From positions 62,001-126,000 of the forward strand of contig JABSQZ010000014.1 in NCBI GenBank assembly GCA_013215505.1: a DNA stretch of 64,000 nucleotides, in the 5' to 3' direction. Origin of the DNA: Oceanospirillaceae bacterium. GTDB lineage: Bacteria; Pseudomonadota; Gammaproteobacteria; Pseudomonadales; Balneatricaceae. The notes under the pieces are model-generated. The model searched no databases, was not told the DNA's origin, and saw only the letters and a program-made list of their open reading frames with translations. The position numbers and the translations under genes are program-made. This document shows, one piece after another, positions 17,996-26,832 of this stretch; position 1 is the first letter of the stretch; every line of letters starts with the position of its first letter.

Positions 17996-19210
17996 ATGGC
18001 CAACACTCTATTACTTCGAGACGCGCGGATTTTTAACGGTAAAAAAATGCTCGATGGACCACTTTCGGTATTGGTAGAAGATCAAAAGATTAGTCGCATC
18101 GACACTGATGAGGCTTTTGCCGGTTATCGGGGAGCACAGTTCGACATGCGCGGTAAAACCATCATGCCCGGCCTGATCGATTGCCATGTGCACTTATGTT
18201 ACACCGCCTCTGGGGACCCCAGCGGCGACGGTAAAAAAATGGGGCCGGCTCAGCTGACCTTAACCGCTCTGAAAAACGCCCAGGCTACTTTAAAGGGAGG
18301 CGTTACTTCGCTCAGAGATTGTGGTGGCAGGGACTATTTAGAATTTTCGGTGCGCGATGCGATCAACGCCGGGGAGTTCGAGGGGCCCACTATCTTTGCC
18401 TCAGGAAAAATTATTTGCATGACCGGCGGCCACGGGCACTCCCACGGGCGCATTGCAGATGGGGTCGAGGAAGTACGCAAAGCGGTGAGGGAACAAATTC
18501 ACGCCGGTTGTGATTTAGTCAAGATCATGGCCACTGGCGGGGTGATGACCCCGGGAGTGAATCCGGAAGATGCTCATTACAGCGCCGAGGAAATGGCTAG
18601 CGGGGTGCACGAAGCCCATAGATTTCACCGCCGCACTGCCAGTCATGCACAGGGAACAGAAGGCATTTTAAATGCGGTGAATGCCGGTATCGATAGCATA
18701 GAACACGGTATATTTCTGACCGAGGAATGTATCGATAAAATGCTTTCCGCCGGTACATATGTGGTGCCGACTCTTGCTGCATTGCACAATATAATGGCAG
18801 TGCCTAAAGATACTGACGGCCCCAAAGTCCCCGATTTTATTTTAGAAAAATGTCGCAGAGTCGCAAAAGCACATAGCTCTTCGATCAAGGCTTTCTACGC
18901 TGTTGGTGGCAAACTTGCCATGGGTACAGATGCAGGCACCCCGCATAACAAACACGGTAGCAATGCCCAGGAACTCAGATTTATGTGCGCTAACGGCATC
19001 AGCAATCTCGATGCATTGAGAATTTCTACCTATAACGGTGCCGATCTTATGGGCTTGCCAAAACATGGACTTATTGAACCGGGCTATGCCGCCGATATTT
19101 TAATCGTCAACGGCAATCCAGCCGAAGATATTGAAATGGTCGCCAATACTGACAACCACAATATGGTGATTAAAGCGGGCCGCATCGTCCACAGCGCTAT
19201 CAATCGCTGA
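17996..19210 (+). CDS. metal-dependent amidohydrolase, COG1228 (prolidase/imidazolonepropionase-like)
   Basis: This 404-residue amidohydrolase-superfamily enzyme has the complete metal-site set: H64 and H66 in DCHVHLCY, likely carboxylated K176 in GCDLVKIMATGG, H217 in TASHAQG, H237 in SIEHG, and D312 in MGTDAGTP. Members of this COG1228 branch include Xaa-Pro and other Xaa-amino-acid dipeptidases. As the last gene of a peptide-uptake cluster it plausibly cleaves the imported dipeptide or N-acyl amino acid in the cytoplasm. The exact substrate is unknown. The gene lies 141 bases after the ATPase gene and is followed by a terminator. Confidence 0.85.
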   Translation: MANTLLLRDARIFNGKKMLDGPLSVLVEDQKISRIDTDEAFAGYRGAQFDMRGKTIMPGLIDCHVHLCYTASGDPSGDGKKMGPAQLTLTALKNAQATLKGGVTSLRDCGGRDYLEFSVRDAINAGEFEGPTIFASGKIICMTGGHGHSHGRIADGVEEVRKAVREQIHAGCDLVKIMATGGVMTPGVNPEDAHYSAEEMASGVHEAHRFHRRTASHAQGTEGILNAVNAGIDSIEHGIFLTEECIDKMLSAGTYVVPTLAALHNIMAVPKDTDGPKVPDFILEKCRRVAKAHSSSIKAFYAVGGKLAMGTDAGTPHNKHGSNAQELRFMCANGISNLDALRISTYNGADLMGLPKHGLIEPGYAADILIVNGNPAEDIEMVANTDNHNMVIKAGRIVHSAINR

Positions 19211-19265
19211 TATAGTTTCACCATCGAAGATCATTAATCTGGGTTACCGCTAGAGACTAAGTTAG

Positions 19266-19302
19266 AGCGCTGAGGTTATCTATCTGCTGCAGCGCTTTTT
19301 TT
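19266..19302 (+). terminator. Rho-independent terminator after the peptide-uptake cluster
   Basis: AGCGCTG (19266-19272) pairs with CAGCGCT (19290-19296) and is followed by a run of seven Ts. It closes the operon that ends with the amidohydrolase gene and separates it from the thiolase gene. Confidence 0.85.
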
Positions 19303-19407
19303 GCATCACTTTTATTCGCCATTCTATAAAAAATTACAATTTATTGTTTTTTATAAAAAGCGCTAGGATAAGTACAACTTTATTATTACCCACAAAGAGA
19401 TTATTTC

Positions 19408-20586
19408 ATGAAAGAAGTAGTTATCGTCGCCGCGGGCCGTTCGGCTATAGGCGCATTTAATGGCAGTTTGTCATCCCTTCCGGCAACCCAAATAGGCGCA
19501 CAGGTAATTAAAAATCTGCTGGCCAACGCAGCTATCGAAGCCAATCAAGTTGATGAAGTAATCTTAGGCCAGGTACTCACCGCCGGCTGCGGGCAAAATC
19601 CGGCCCGGCAAAGCGCTATCCTGGCAGGTTTAAATACTGATGTGCAGGCAATGACTATCAATAAAGTCTGTGGTTCAGGGTTAAAAGCCGTACAGTTGGC
19701 TGCCCAGGCAATCGCCTGCGGTGATGCTGATATGATAATCGCCGGGGGCCAGGAAAATATGAGTTTAGCCGCCCACGTGCTGCCCAACTCCCGCAACGGT
19801 AAGACCATGGGCGATTGGCAGCTAAAAGACAGCATGATTGTAGATGGCCTGTGGGATGCGTTTAATGATTACCATATGGGTGTGACTGCAGAAAACATCG
19901 TCGATAAATACCAGTTTAGCCGCAGCTCTCAGGATCAATTTGCCGCAAAATCGCAAAACAAAGCTGAAGCCGCCATGACCTCTGGTCAATTTGACGGGGA
20001 AATAGTGCCTATCAGTATCCCGCAGAGACGTGCTGACGATATTATCTTCGCCCGTGACGAGCAACCGCGCTTTGGCAGCACTGCAGAGTCCCTTGGAAAA
20101 CTGCGCCCGGCATTCAAAAAAGACGGCACTGTGACCGCCGGTAATAGCTCAACATTAAACGATGGGGCCGCTATAGTGATAGTCTGTAGCGCCGAAAAAG
20201 CAGCGCAGCTAGGACTCGCGGTAATGGCGACTATTCGCGGTTATGCAGCTACCGGTGTGGACCCGAGTATCATGGGTACAGGTCCAATATCAGCGACCTT
20301 AAAAGCGTTGCAAAAATCCAACTGGACTGTCGGTGATTTAGATCTGATAGAAGCCAACGAAGCCTTCGCCGCTCAGGCGATGAGCGTCAATCAAGAACTG
20401 GGATGGGACACAGATAAAGTCAATGTCAATGGCGGTGCTATCGCCCTGGGACATCCAATAGGCGCTTCAGGTTGTCGTATCTTAGTAACGTTGCTGCATC
20501 AGATGCAACGCAGCGATGCAAAAAAGGGTCTGGCTACTTTATGTATTGGCGGCGGTATGGGAATAGCCCTAGCAGTAGAGCGCTAA
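19408..20586 (+). CDS. acetyl-CoA C-acetyltransferase (thiolase)
   Basis: The 392-residue thiolase has the acyl-accepting cysteine C88 in [12 protein letters not shown], the catalytic H349 in [14 protein letters not shown] and the second cysteine C379 in [10 protein letters not shown]. Length and motifs fit a biosynthetic-type thiolase (AtoB/PhaA): it condenses two acetyl-CoA to acetoacetyl-CoA, or runs in reverse. No phaB, phaC or fatty-acid-oxidation partner is adjacent, so the pathway is open. It has its own upstream region after a terminator. Confidence 0.93.
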   Translation: MKEVVIVAAGRSAIGAFNGSLSSLPATQIGAQVIKNLLANAAIEANQVDEVILGQVLTAGCGQNPARQSAILAGLNTDVQAMTINKVCGSGLKAVQLAAQAIACGDADMIIAGGQENMSLAAHVLPNSRNGKTMGDWQLKDSMIVDGLWDAFNDYHMGVTAENIVDKYQFSRSSQDQFAAKSQNKAEAAMTSGQFDGEIVPISIPQRRADDIIFARDEQPRFGSTAESLGKLRPAFKKDGTVTAGNSSTLNDGAAIVIVCSAEKAAQLGLAVMATIRGYAATGVDPSIMGTGPISATLKALQKSNWTVGDLDLIEANEAFAAQAMSVNQELGWDTDKVNVNGGAIALGHPIGASGCRILVTLLHQMQRSDAKKGLATLCIGGGMGIALAVER

Positions 20587-20594
20587 TTTAACGG

Positions 20595-20723
20595 CCAACA
20601 GGGGTCTAATTTAAGAGCCCTGTTGGCTCTAATTTAAAAACCCGGTCGGCTCTAAATTTAAAAACCCGGTCGGCTCTAATTTAAAAACCCTGTCGGCTCT
20701 AAATTTAAGAGCCCTGTTGTGGC
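20595..20723. repeat. tandem array of 23/24-base palindromic units between convergent genes
   Basis: Five near-identical units, each of the type TAATTTAAAAACCC…GGCTC, start at 20607, 20630, 20653, 20677 and 20700; the last is partial. The first unit lies within a 10-bp stem, GCCAACAGGG with CCCTGTTGGC. Units also fold as GGCTCT…AGAGCC. The array sits exactly between the thiolase gene and the convergent QueD-like gene, so it probably began as a bidirectional terminator that was then tandemly amplified. Confidence 0.8.
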
Positions 20724-20731
20724 AGACTGCA

Positions 20732-21568
20732 TCAGGCTTGGGCAATCGCACCCTTGCCAATCCCCTCGTAAGCGCGCACTGTCACTTGTCGGTCCGCATA
20801 GCTTTTTTTAAGCTCGTTGGCGATATGCTGAGCTATCTGCTCTACTGTTGTTTCAGTGGCTAAGTCATCACAGCGTGAACTGGGCAACCTCAAGCTGAAC
20901 TCTCCCTGGGGAGCGCTGTACTGATAACTGTTGTAACCATCTTGTTGCTTAATCAGATGCGCTTGACTGCCTAAATAAATATCCCGCCACTTGTGCGCCC
21001 ACTGCCGTTCCAGCTGTAGATCTCTGTCACCATCTAAGTATATTTCCAGCTGCGAGCGATGCCCGTGGGCAATCCGCTGACAATTGCCGTCGTGCTGTTG
21101 CAGACCGTGACTATAATGGTAATAGGCTCCGTCAATTTTTTCCGGGACAAAGGACAAAGTTAATCCTTGTACTTCATCACCAAACAGAGCCAATAGCTGC
21201 CCTTCACACCAGCTGGCCAGAGAGTCCAAGCTAATTTCATGGCGATCGACCAGGGCAAAAGCTTGCTCTGGAGCCTTACAAGAGAGTTTTTCACCTGCTG
21301 CATAAGTCCAGTGCAATTGTATATTTTGCTGTTCTGTCACTATTTCAGCCTGCGGACTTTGCGTGGGAATGACTAATCTATGGTCAACATAAGTATCCAG
21401 CCAATCTCGCACCCTGCTTTTCACCAGACCAAAATCACAAATCATTCCCTGAGAGTTTAAACTTCCGTCTAATTCAAGTTGTGCTAACCAAGATTCGCCC
21501 ATCATGCCGCGATCGGCGTCTAAATATGAAAAATCCACATTCGTTAAATTCTTTACAAATAATTTCAA
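20732..21568 (-). CDS. tandem T-fold protein related to 6-pyruvoyl/6-carboxy-tetrahydropterin synthase (QueD-like)
   Basis: The 278 residues resemble two QueD/PTPS T-fold units in one chain. The C-terminal half (about 140-278) has QueD-like metal and catalytic residues: HYSHG, C163 and H168GH170, and the late Glu in VRAYEG. The N-terminal half has the MICDFGLVK segment and a D62-H63 dyad, but where QueD has CxxLHGH it shows GMMGESWLAQ. One active site may thus be assembled from both halves. Normal QueD is about 120 residues. It is a stand-alone gene; queuosine or other pterin-type chemistry is possible but not shown. Confidence 0.75.
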   Translation of the reverse strand: MKLFVKNLTNVDFSYLDADRGMMGESWLAQLELDGSLNSQGMICDFGLVKSRVRDWLDTYVDHRLVIPTQSPQAEIVTEQQNIQLHWTYAAGEKLSCKAPEQAFALVDRHEISLDSLASWCEGQLLALFGDEVQGLTLSFVPEKIDGAYYHYSHGLQQHDGNCQRIAHGHRSQLEIYLDGDRDLQLERQWAHKWRDIYLGSQAHLIKQQDGYNSYQYSAPQGEFSLRLPSSRCDDLATETTVEQIAQHIANELKKSYADRQVTVRAYEGIGKGAIAQA

Positions 21569-21873
21569 AGTTGATCCAGAGGTAAATAAGTAAGTTGATA
21601 GGATGGGTCTGCACCAGACAGAGTATCACTGTTGGCTATTTTAGCGCAAAGCGGCCTGGTTGCACACATCGAGGCTACAATTTGTAGATTGCTGCTGGGT
21701 CAACGCCCTTTCAAATCTGTAAAATACAGTACAGTCATATGGGTTTGTTCTGGATCTTCTGTAATTAAATTAAACACATACTTGGTTGCACCGCCCTTTC
21801 TCAGGGCCGAATTGAACTTGTGCATCAATCGCGCAGTTGAACTGATAATAATTTGTTAGCAGCTAGTCCTGTT

Positions 21874-21897
21874 CTCAGCTAAAAGCTGAGGTATAAT
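21874..21897 (+). promoter_or_regulatory. probable rsuA promoter with adjoining inverted repeat
   Basis: A perfect -10 hexamer TATAAT occupies 21892-21897, next to an inverted repeat CTCAGCT/AGCTGAG (21874-21890). The -35 region (around 21869, CTGTTC) is poor. The -10 box overlaps the in-frame ATG at 21896, so that ATG is unlikely to be the translation start and 21923 is favoured. Confidence 0.5.
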
Positions 21898-21922
21898 GCA
21901 ACTTTTTAATAGAGCCCCCTAC

Positions 21923-22618
21923 ATGCGCTTAGATAAATACCTTGCCCACGCAACAGGCCTTTCCCGTAAAGAAGTAAAGCGTGCCCTGCACAGAAAATCC
22001 GTGAAGGTAAACGGAGATATCATCAGAGACTCAGCTTTGCAAGTGAGCGATACTGATGACATTATTTTCCAACAACAAAACATCCAGGCGCCGAAGCTCA
22101 GATACTTGATGCTCAACAAACCCCAGGGCTATGTTTGCTCTAACGATGATCCGAGCCACCCGACAATCGCAGGGTTACTTACAAATGAGATTCGACCACA
22201 GGAGCTGAACATCGCCGGTCGTTTAGATGCTGACACTACAGGGTTACTGCTGATCACTAGTGATGGTCAATGGCTGCATAAAGTCACCTCGCCTAATCAC
22301 AAACAGCCAAAACGTTATTTGGTAGAAACTGCAGACCCCATAGACCCCTCGGCTATTGAACTGTTTGCCAAAGGTATTGAGTTAAAAAGTGACAAACACC
22401 CTACCAAGGCGGCAACATTGGAAATCATCGAATCGCATATGGCCTATCTGACCCTGACAGAGGGGAGATATCACCAAGTTAAGCGGATGTTCGCCGCTAT
22501 TGGCAACAAAGTAACTGAGTTACACCGGGACCGTATTGGCAATATTGTCTTAGATGACGATCTCGGAATAGGTGAATACCGGGAATTGACCGACGCTGAG
22601 ATACAACAAATTCAATGA
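21923..22618 (+). CDS. rsuA: 16S rRNA pseudouridine(516) synthase
   Basis: RsuA converts U516 of 16S rRNA to pseudouridine. It has an N-terminal S4 RNA-binding domain (MRLDKYLAHATGLSRKEVKRA) and a catalytic domain with D102 in AGRLDADTTGLLL, preceded by YLMLNKPQGYVCS; GRYHQVKRMFA is also typical. E. coli RsuA likewise starts MRLDK, and the upstream ATG at 21896 falls in a -10 box, so 21923 is chosen. The stop overlaps the rsmC start (ATGA), indicating translational coupling of two 16S rRNA modification enzymes. Confidence 0.95.
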   Translation: MRLDKYLAHATGLSRKEVKRALHRKSVKVNGDIIRDSALQVSDTDDIIFQQQNIQAPKLRYLMLNKPQGYVCSNDDPSHPTIAGLLTNEIRPQELNIAGRLDADTTGLLLITSDGQWLHKVTSPNHKQPKRYLVETADPIDPSAIELFAKGIELKSDKHPTKAATLEIIESHMAYLTLTEGRYHQVKRMFAAIGNKVTELHRDRIGNIVLDDDLGIGEYRELTDAEIQQIQ

Positions 22619-23661
22619 ATAACTCCAGCAGTTTTGAGTTACTTTTCGGCCAGTTCCCAAGCGCTGGTGATAAAGCGCTATGGGTTCTGGATGAGAACCC
22701 ACCACTAAATTGTCCCGCGGCTACTGCCAATATCGAAGTCATCAGTAACAGATACGATGTTGTTGAGCTAATGCAATCTCGGGGCTACAGTGCCCGCTTC
22801 AGTGATTTCCAATTCGAGCAGCTACAGACCCATAGCTACAGTCGAATTTTTTACCGCATATCTAAAGAAAAAGCCCTGGCACACCATATCATCAACAGTG
22901 CTCAGAAACTGCTCTGTAACGAGGGTATTCTAACCATCAGCGGCGCCAAGCAAGAGGGTATAAAAGGGTACATTGAGCGAACCGGAAATCTCTATGAACA
23001 TTTAGAAACTTATAAAGCTGACAAGCAAAACTGGGCCGCCAGCTATAGACAAACGGGCCCTTTAACGCAGTTATTGGATGACAAAAATTATACTGCTTTA
23101 CGCCTGCTCAGTGGCACTAGTGAGAATAAAAACCCAATCGAGTTTTACTCTAAGCCTGGAGTATTTGGCTGGAATAAAATAGACGCGGGTAGCAAACTAT
23201 TACTGGAGCACTTAGAAGAAGTTTACCGACACCGGGATAAACCTGAAGCACTGTTAGATATCGGCTGCGGTTACGGCTATTTAAGTGTCTGCGCAGCCAA
23301 GCTGTACCAATGCTCGGTGACGGCTACTGACAATAATGCCGCGGCGATCACTGCCTGTAGCTACAATCTACAGCATCACCAGATTGAACATAAAGTCGTT
23401 GCTACTAACTGCACTGCCGCAGTCACTGAACAATTCGATTTAGTTTTGTGTAATCCACCCTTTCACAGCGGTTTTCAGGTTGAAAACGACCTCACAGAGC
23501 AATTTTTACTAGCCGCCAAACAGCGCCTTAGAAAAAATGCAGTGGCTGTATTTGTCGTTAACTTACACATTCCCCTGGAGCGTAAAGCAAAAAAGCTATT
23601 TAGTGGTATTCAAACTATCAGTGATGACCGACATTTCAAAATTGTCCTGTTGAGTCAATAG
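22615..23661 (+). CDS. rsmC: 16S rRNA guanine(1207)-N2-methyltransferase
   Basis: The 348-residue tandem methyltransferase-fold protein has an inactive-type N-terminal half and a catalytic C-terminal half. The catalytic half has the SAM motif LLDIGCGYGYLSV and the N2-guanine motif LCNPPFHSG (N280). RsmC methylates G1207 of 16S rRNA on the small subunit. The close relative RlmG (23S rRNA) shares the NPPFH motif, but length and pairing with rsuA favour RsmC. The ATG overlaps the rsuA stop. Confidence 0.88.
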   Translation: MNNSSSFELLFGQFPSAGDKALWVLDENPPLNCPAATANIEVISNRYDVVELMQSRGYSARFSDFQFEQLQTHSYSRIFYRISKEKALAHHIINSAQKLLCNEGILTISGAKQEGIKGYIERTGNLYEHLETYKADKQNWAASYRQTGPLTQLLDDKNYTALRLLSGTSENKNPIEFYSKPGVFGWNKIDAGSKLLLEHLEEVYRHRDKPEALLDIGCGYGYLSVCAAKLYQCSVTATDNNAAAITACSYNLQHHQIEHKVVATNCTAAVTEQFDLVLCNPPFHSGFQVENDLTEQFLLAAKQRLRKNAVAVFVVNLHIPLERKAKKLFSGIQTISDDRHFKIVLLSQ

Positions 23662-23689
23662 TACAACCGCACTTGAAACAGGTTATTAA

Positions 23690-23712
23690 CTAGGCTGTAT
23701 TCTCTAGCCTAG
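23690..23712. terminator. stem-loop between convergent rsmC and the receiver-TPR gene
   Basis: CTAGGCT (23690-23696) and AGCCTAG (23706-23712) pair across a 9-base loop in the 71-base gap between convergent genes. No clear T-run is seen on either strand, so termination is inferred from position. Confidence 0.45.
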
Positions 23713-23732
23713 CTGACTGTTACCCCTGCAGT

Positions 23733-25328
23733 CTACCGAAGCAGCATGCCTAAGCTACCTGTGGGCAGATTCTGTAAATCCGCTGACAAGTATTGTTTTA
23801 ATAACCTGTATCGCTGTTGTTGCGCATCGGTTTTAGTTACATTCTCAATCAGCGCTAAATACCTTTTTGCCATACGCCGCGCTTTTTCTTGTCCGTCGGA
23901 ATCTAAATGCAGTGATTCCAAATACATTTGCGCCAAATTCAGTAATGCTGCGCTGTTTTGCCGATTTAATTCAAATGCCATAGTAAAGTACTTTACCGCC
24001 TTGGCCCTGTTGTTGTTCAGGTATTGCTTGATTCCCTGTAAATTAACTTTGCTGCTTTTTTCTGGTTCTGCACGCTGCGTTGACTCAGCTGGCGTTACTA
24101 TTGCTGCGGCATTTTTGCGTTGTGGAATTAAGCCCAGTGCAGATTCCATCAAACTGTTAATATCAACTCTGAGGCCCTGATCATGATGTATCTTTTCAGC
24201 CAGGGCCCGGTATTCTCTGGCCCCGGAAGGATTATTTAAATCCTGCTGTAATTGGCCTTTAAACAATGCTATTTGCACTTTAAGCTCAGGGTTTTCCGGA
24301 AAATTAGTCTGTGCATCCCTTAATAAAATATCAATTTTTTGCTCAATTTGTGCTGTTAAACTGCGATCCAGCTTTATTTCAACGCGCTTTACATTAGCCA
24401 GACCCAGGTAAGGCTCAGGGGTTCTATAGCAACTTCCCTCATGCAGGGCGATGCTGCGTTTATAGGAATTTTCGGCCAACTCCAGTTGCTCAGTAAATAA
24501 CGCCAGTTTAGCCAGTTTTAGATTTCTCGGGATCGACATTGAAGTGATATTAACGGCAGTACTTAAGATGTTCATAGATTGAGAATACTGACCGGCCTCT
24601 TCGAATATTTGCGCCTTCAAATCATAGGCCCTGATTAATAACGGTGCCTCTGCTATCAGTTTATCTAATCTAATCAGTGCTTGATCCTGCTTGCCAATGG
24701 CGACCAGCGCTTCACAAATTTTAATTTCAATTTTATTACTAGGAGCCACTGCCGCTATTTCTTGCAACAGTACCAGGGCTTGCGCAAAATCTTTAGTTTG
24801 CAGTAGCAAATCCGCTTTCATTTGTTTGACGGACAACATTGAAAGGTTTTGGTCTAAAACAAAATCGCAAAATTCCAGTGCCCGGGAAAGGTTGCCAGTG
24901 TCTAAGGCCTGATTGATAGGTTTTACCGCTTGCTTACGGATTAAGCCGCTCTGCAGACGCTTTAATAAATCTCCGATGCTAAAAGGTTTGGCAATAACAA
25001 AATCAGGCTCGCTTTGGGTTGCATGTAAAATAACTTCCGGAGAATTGTCGCTGGTCATGAAACCCCAGCAGGCACTGGGTTTGATTAAATCTCTATGCCT
25101 AGCCTCTTCAAGAATTTGTATCCCTGAATGGCGCTCGGTAATAGCGTGCCCTATCAGAACTAAATCGTACTCACCTTGTTTGACTAGCTCCAGAGCACGC
25201 TCAGAGGTAGTTGAACCTTTAATTCGCTGAAAACCTAATGTGGCCAACATCGCCATTGTTGACGAGCGCACTAAACTACTGGCATCGATAACTAGCGCAC
25301 TCTTCGTTGTAAAATCAATTTTTTGCAA
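23733..25328 (-). CDS. degenerate receiver domain fused to TPR repeats
   Basis: The 531-residue protein has an N-terminal CheY-like fold (residues 10-130) followed by tetratricopeptide-type helical repeats to the C-terminus (e.g. AAVAPSNKIEIKICEALVAIGKQDQALIRL split by loops, and AALLNLAQMYLES). In the receiver the phosphoacceptor position reads DLVLIGHAI, with Gly60 instead of Asp, and the acidic pair is D15-A16. The late Lys (AKPFS) is kept. It therefore probably cannot be phosphorylated normally and may act as a protein-binding adaptor. It is the last gene of the four-gene minus-strand signalling operon, 116 bases after the receiver-kinase gene. Confidence 0.82.
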   Translation of the reverse strand: MQKIDFTTKSALVIDASSLVRSSTMAMLATLGFQRIKGSTTSERALELVKQGEYDLVLIGHAITERHSGIQILEEARHRDLIKPSACWGFMTSDNSPEVILHATQSEPDFVIAKPFSIGDLLKRLQSGLIRKQAVKPINQALDTGNLSRALEFCDFVLDQNLSMLSVKQMKADLLLQTKDFAQALVLLQEIAAVAPSNKIEIKICEALVAIGKQDQALIRLDKLIAEAPLLIRAYDLKAQIFEEAGQYSQSMNILSTAVNITSMSIPRNLKLAKLALFTEQLELAENSYKRSIALHEGSCYRTPEPYLGLANVKRVEIKLDRSLTAQIEQKIDILLRDAQTNFPENPELKVQIALFKGQLQQDLNNPSGAREYRALAEKIHHDQGLRVDINSLMESALGLIPQRKNAAAIVTPAESTQRAEPEKSSKVNLQGIKQYLNNNRAKAVKYFTMAFELNRQNSAALLNLAQMYLESLHLDSDGQEKARRMAKRYLALIENVTKTDAQQQRYRLLKQYLSADLQNLPTGSLGMLLR

Positions 25329-25444
25329 GTCTAACGGCCTATTCTGATTGTTTTAATTATTTTTGATTAACTATTTATAGCCAAATTGGCGTATTTAAAC
25401 AAGCTTGGTTTTTGTCGTATACCCCTAACGGGACAGCAACATTA

Positions 25445-26749
25445 CTAGCGTGGAAATTTAATAATAAATTTAGTGCCTAGATTTACCTGACTCTGGCATT
25501 CAACGGTACCTGATAAATTATTCACCACTAAATTGTATAATATATTCATTCCCAAGCCGCTCCCGCCACTGCCACGGGTAGTGGTGAAAAAAGGTTCGAA
25601 CACTTGCCTTCGGGTATCTTCAGTCATGCCTCTACCATCATCCTCATAGATAATAACAATCACCTGCCCAACTAGTTGCAACTGAATATTAATCTTTCCG
25701 GCTATACCTGATACAAAGGCATGAGTCACTGAGTTGATGATTAAATTGGTAAAAATTTGGGTAAACAATCCCGGATAAGAATTTATCCCGTAGTCGCTAC
25801 TGCGATCGTATTGAATGCGGATTTTTGATTCAAAAACTTCAGCCTTAAGGCTATTTACCACATTTTTAGTGTATTCGACTAAATCAAATTCCCGCTTCAT
25901 CTCACTGGATACATCTACAGAGACCATTTTGAAGTCTTGTACCAATTCTGATGCCTGAGTCAAATGACTAGTCACTATAGTACTGGTTTCTTTCGCTGAC
26001 TGTAAGAAACTGACAAAATCCTCTTTACGTAATTGCCCCTTGTGGAAAGCGCGTTGAAAGTTGGTCAGTTTTTCCTGCAAGCTGGAAATAAATGTCAAAC
26101 AAATACCCAGTGGAGTATTTAACTCATGGGCGATACCTGCCACTAAACGGCCCAGTGACGCCATCTTTTCTGCTTCAACTAACTGCTGTTGTGTGTTATT
26201 GAGATTATCTATTACCTCCACTAATTCTTCAGTGCGTAAATCGACCAACTTTTCCAAACTGTGCTTATGCAATTCCAATTGCGCGTTACTTTCACTTAAC
26301 GCGGTGGTGCGCTCTGCTACCAGCTGTTCTAAGTGCAATTGATAATTTTTATTTTCTCTTTGTAAATTAACCTGCTGCATGGCCCTGGAAACAGTGGCTT
26401 GTAACAAATTTGGATTTCTTACCGGCTTGTTAATATAATCAAACGCCCCCAGATGCAATGCCTGTACTACATCTTCTATCAATCCAGCGCCCGATATTAC
26501 TATGACCGGTGTATCAGGTAATAATCTAACGCAGTTATCCAGCAAATCGATGCCACTCATTAGCGGCATTCTGAGGTCTGTCAGAATTAAATCTGGTAAC
26601 TCACTTAACGCTAAAGCCAATCCAGACTTTCCGTTGTTTGCCTCTAGCACCTTATAACCCAGATCTTCAAGCTGATCACAAAAACTTTGCCTGACAATAT
26701 CTTCATCATCAATCACTAAAATAGTTTCAGTTGTGTACTTTTCTGACAA
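25445..26749 (-). CDS. receiver–histidine kinase hybrid (REC-HK)
   Basis: The soluble protein of about 434 residues has an N-terminal receiver (ILVIDDEDIVRQ; D58 in LILTDLRMP), a coiled-coil linker, and a histidine kinase core with H208 in GIAHELNTPLG and ATP-binding boxes NLIINSVTHAF, EDDGRGM and GSGGSGLGMNIL. There is no membrane segment, so it takes its input through its receiver or partners. The start is chosen as TTG at 26749, because a perfect GGAGG (26757-26761) lies seven bases upstream; the frame continues open to another TTG at 26800. It lies 83 bases after the PAS kinase gene and probably works in a phosphorelay with it. Confidence 0.88.
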   Translation of the reverse strand: MSEKYTTETILVIDDEDIVRQSFCDQLEDLGYKVLEANNGKSGLALALSELPDLILTDLRMPLMSGIDLLDNCVRLLPDTPVIVISGAGLIEDVVQALHLGAFDYINKPVRNPNLLQATVSRAMQQVNLQRENKNYQLHLEQLVAERTTALSESNAQLELHKHSLEKLVDLRTEELVEVIDNLNNTQQQLVEAEKMASLGRLVAGIAHELNTPLGICLTFISSLQEKLTNFQRAFHKGQLRKEDFVSFLQSAKETSTIVTSHLTQASELVQDFKMVSVDVSSEMKREFDLVEYTKNVVNSLKAEVFESKIRIQYDRSSDYGINSYPGLFTQIFTNLIINSVTHAFVSGIAGKINIQLQLVGQVIVIIYEDDGRGMTEDTRRQVFEPFFTTTRGSGGSGLGMNILYNLVVNNLSGTVECQSQVNLGTKFIIKFPR

Positions 26750-26832
26750 AGTTAAACCTCCAAGTTGACAGGACAAGCGAGTTATCTCTAATCCGATCAA
26801 CTAAATTGGCAAATCGCAAAGACCCGTAAAGT

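Noticed and set aside
20595-20723. possible CRISPR array
   Set aside because: Units are contiguous with no unique spacers and no cas genes; it is a simple tandem repeat.
21632-21859. 75-residue plus-strand open frame upstream of rsuA
   Set aside because: No family, no ribosome-binding site, lies in the promoter region of rsuA.
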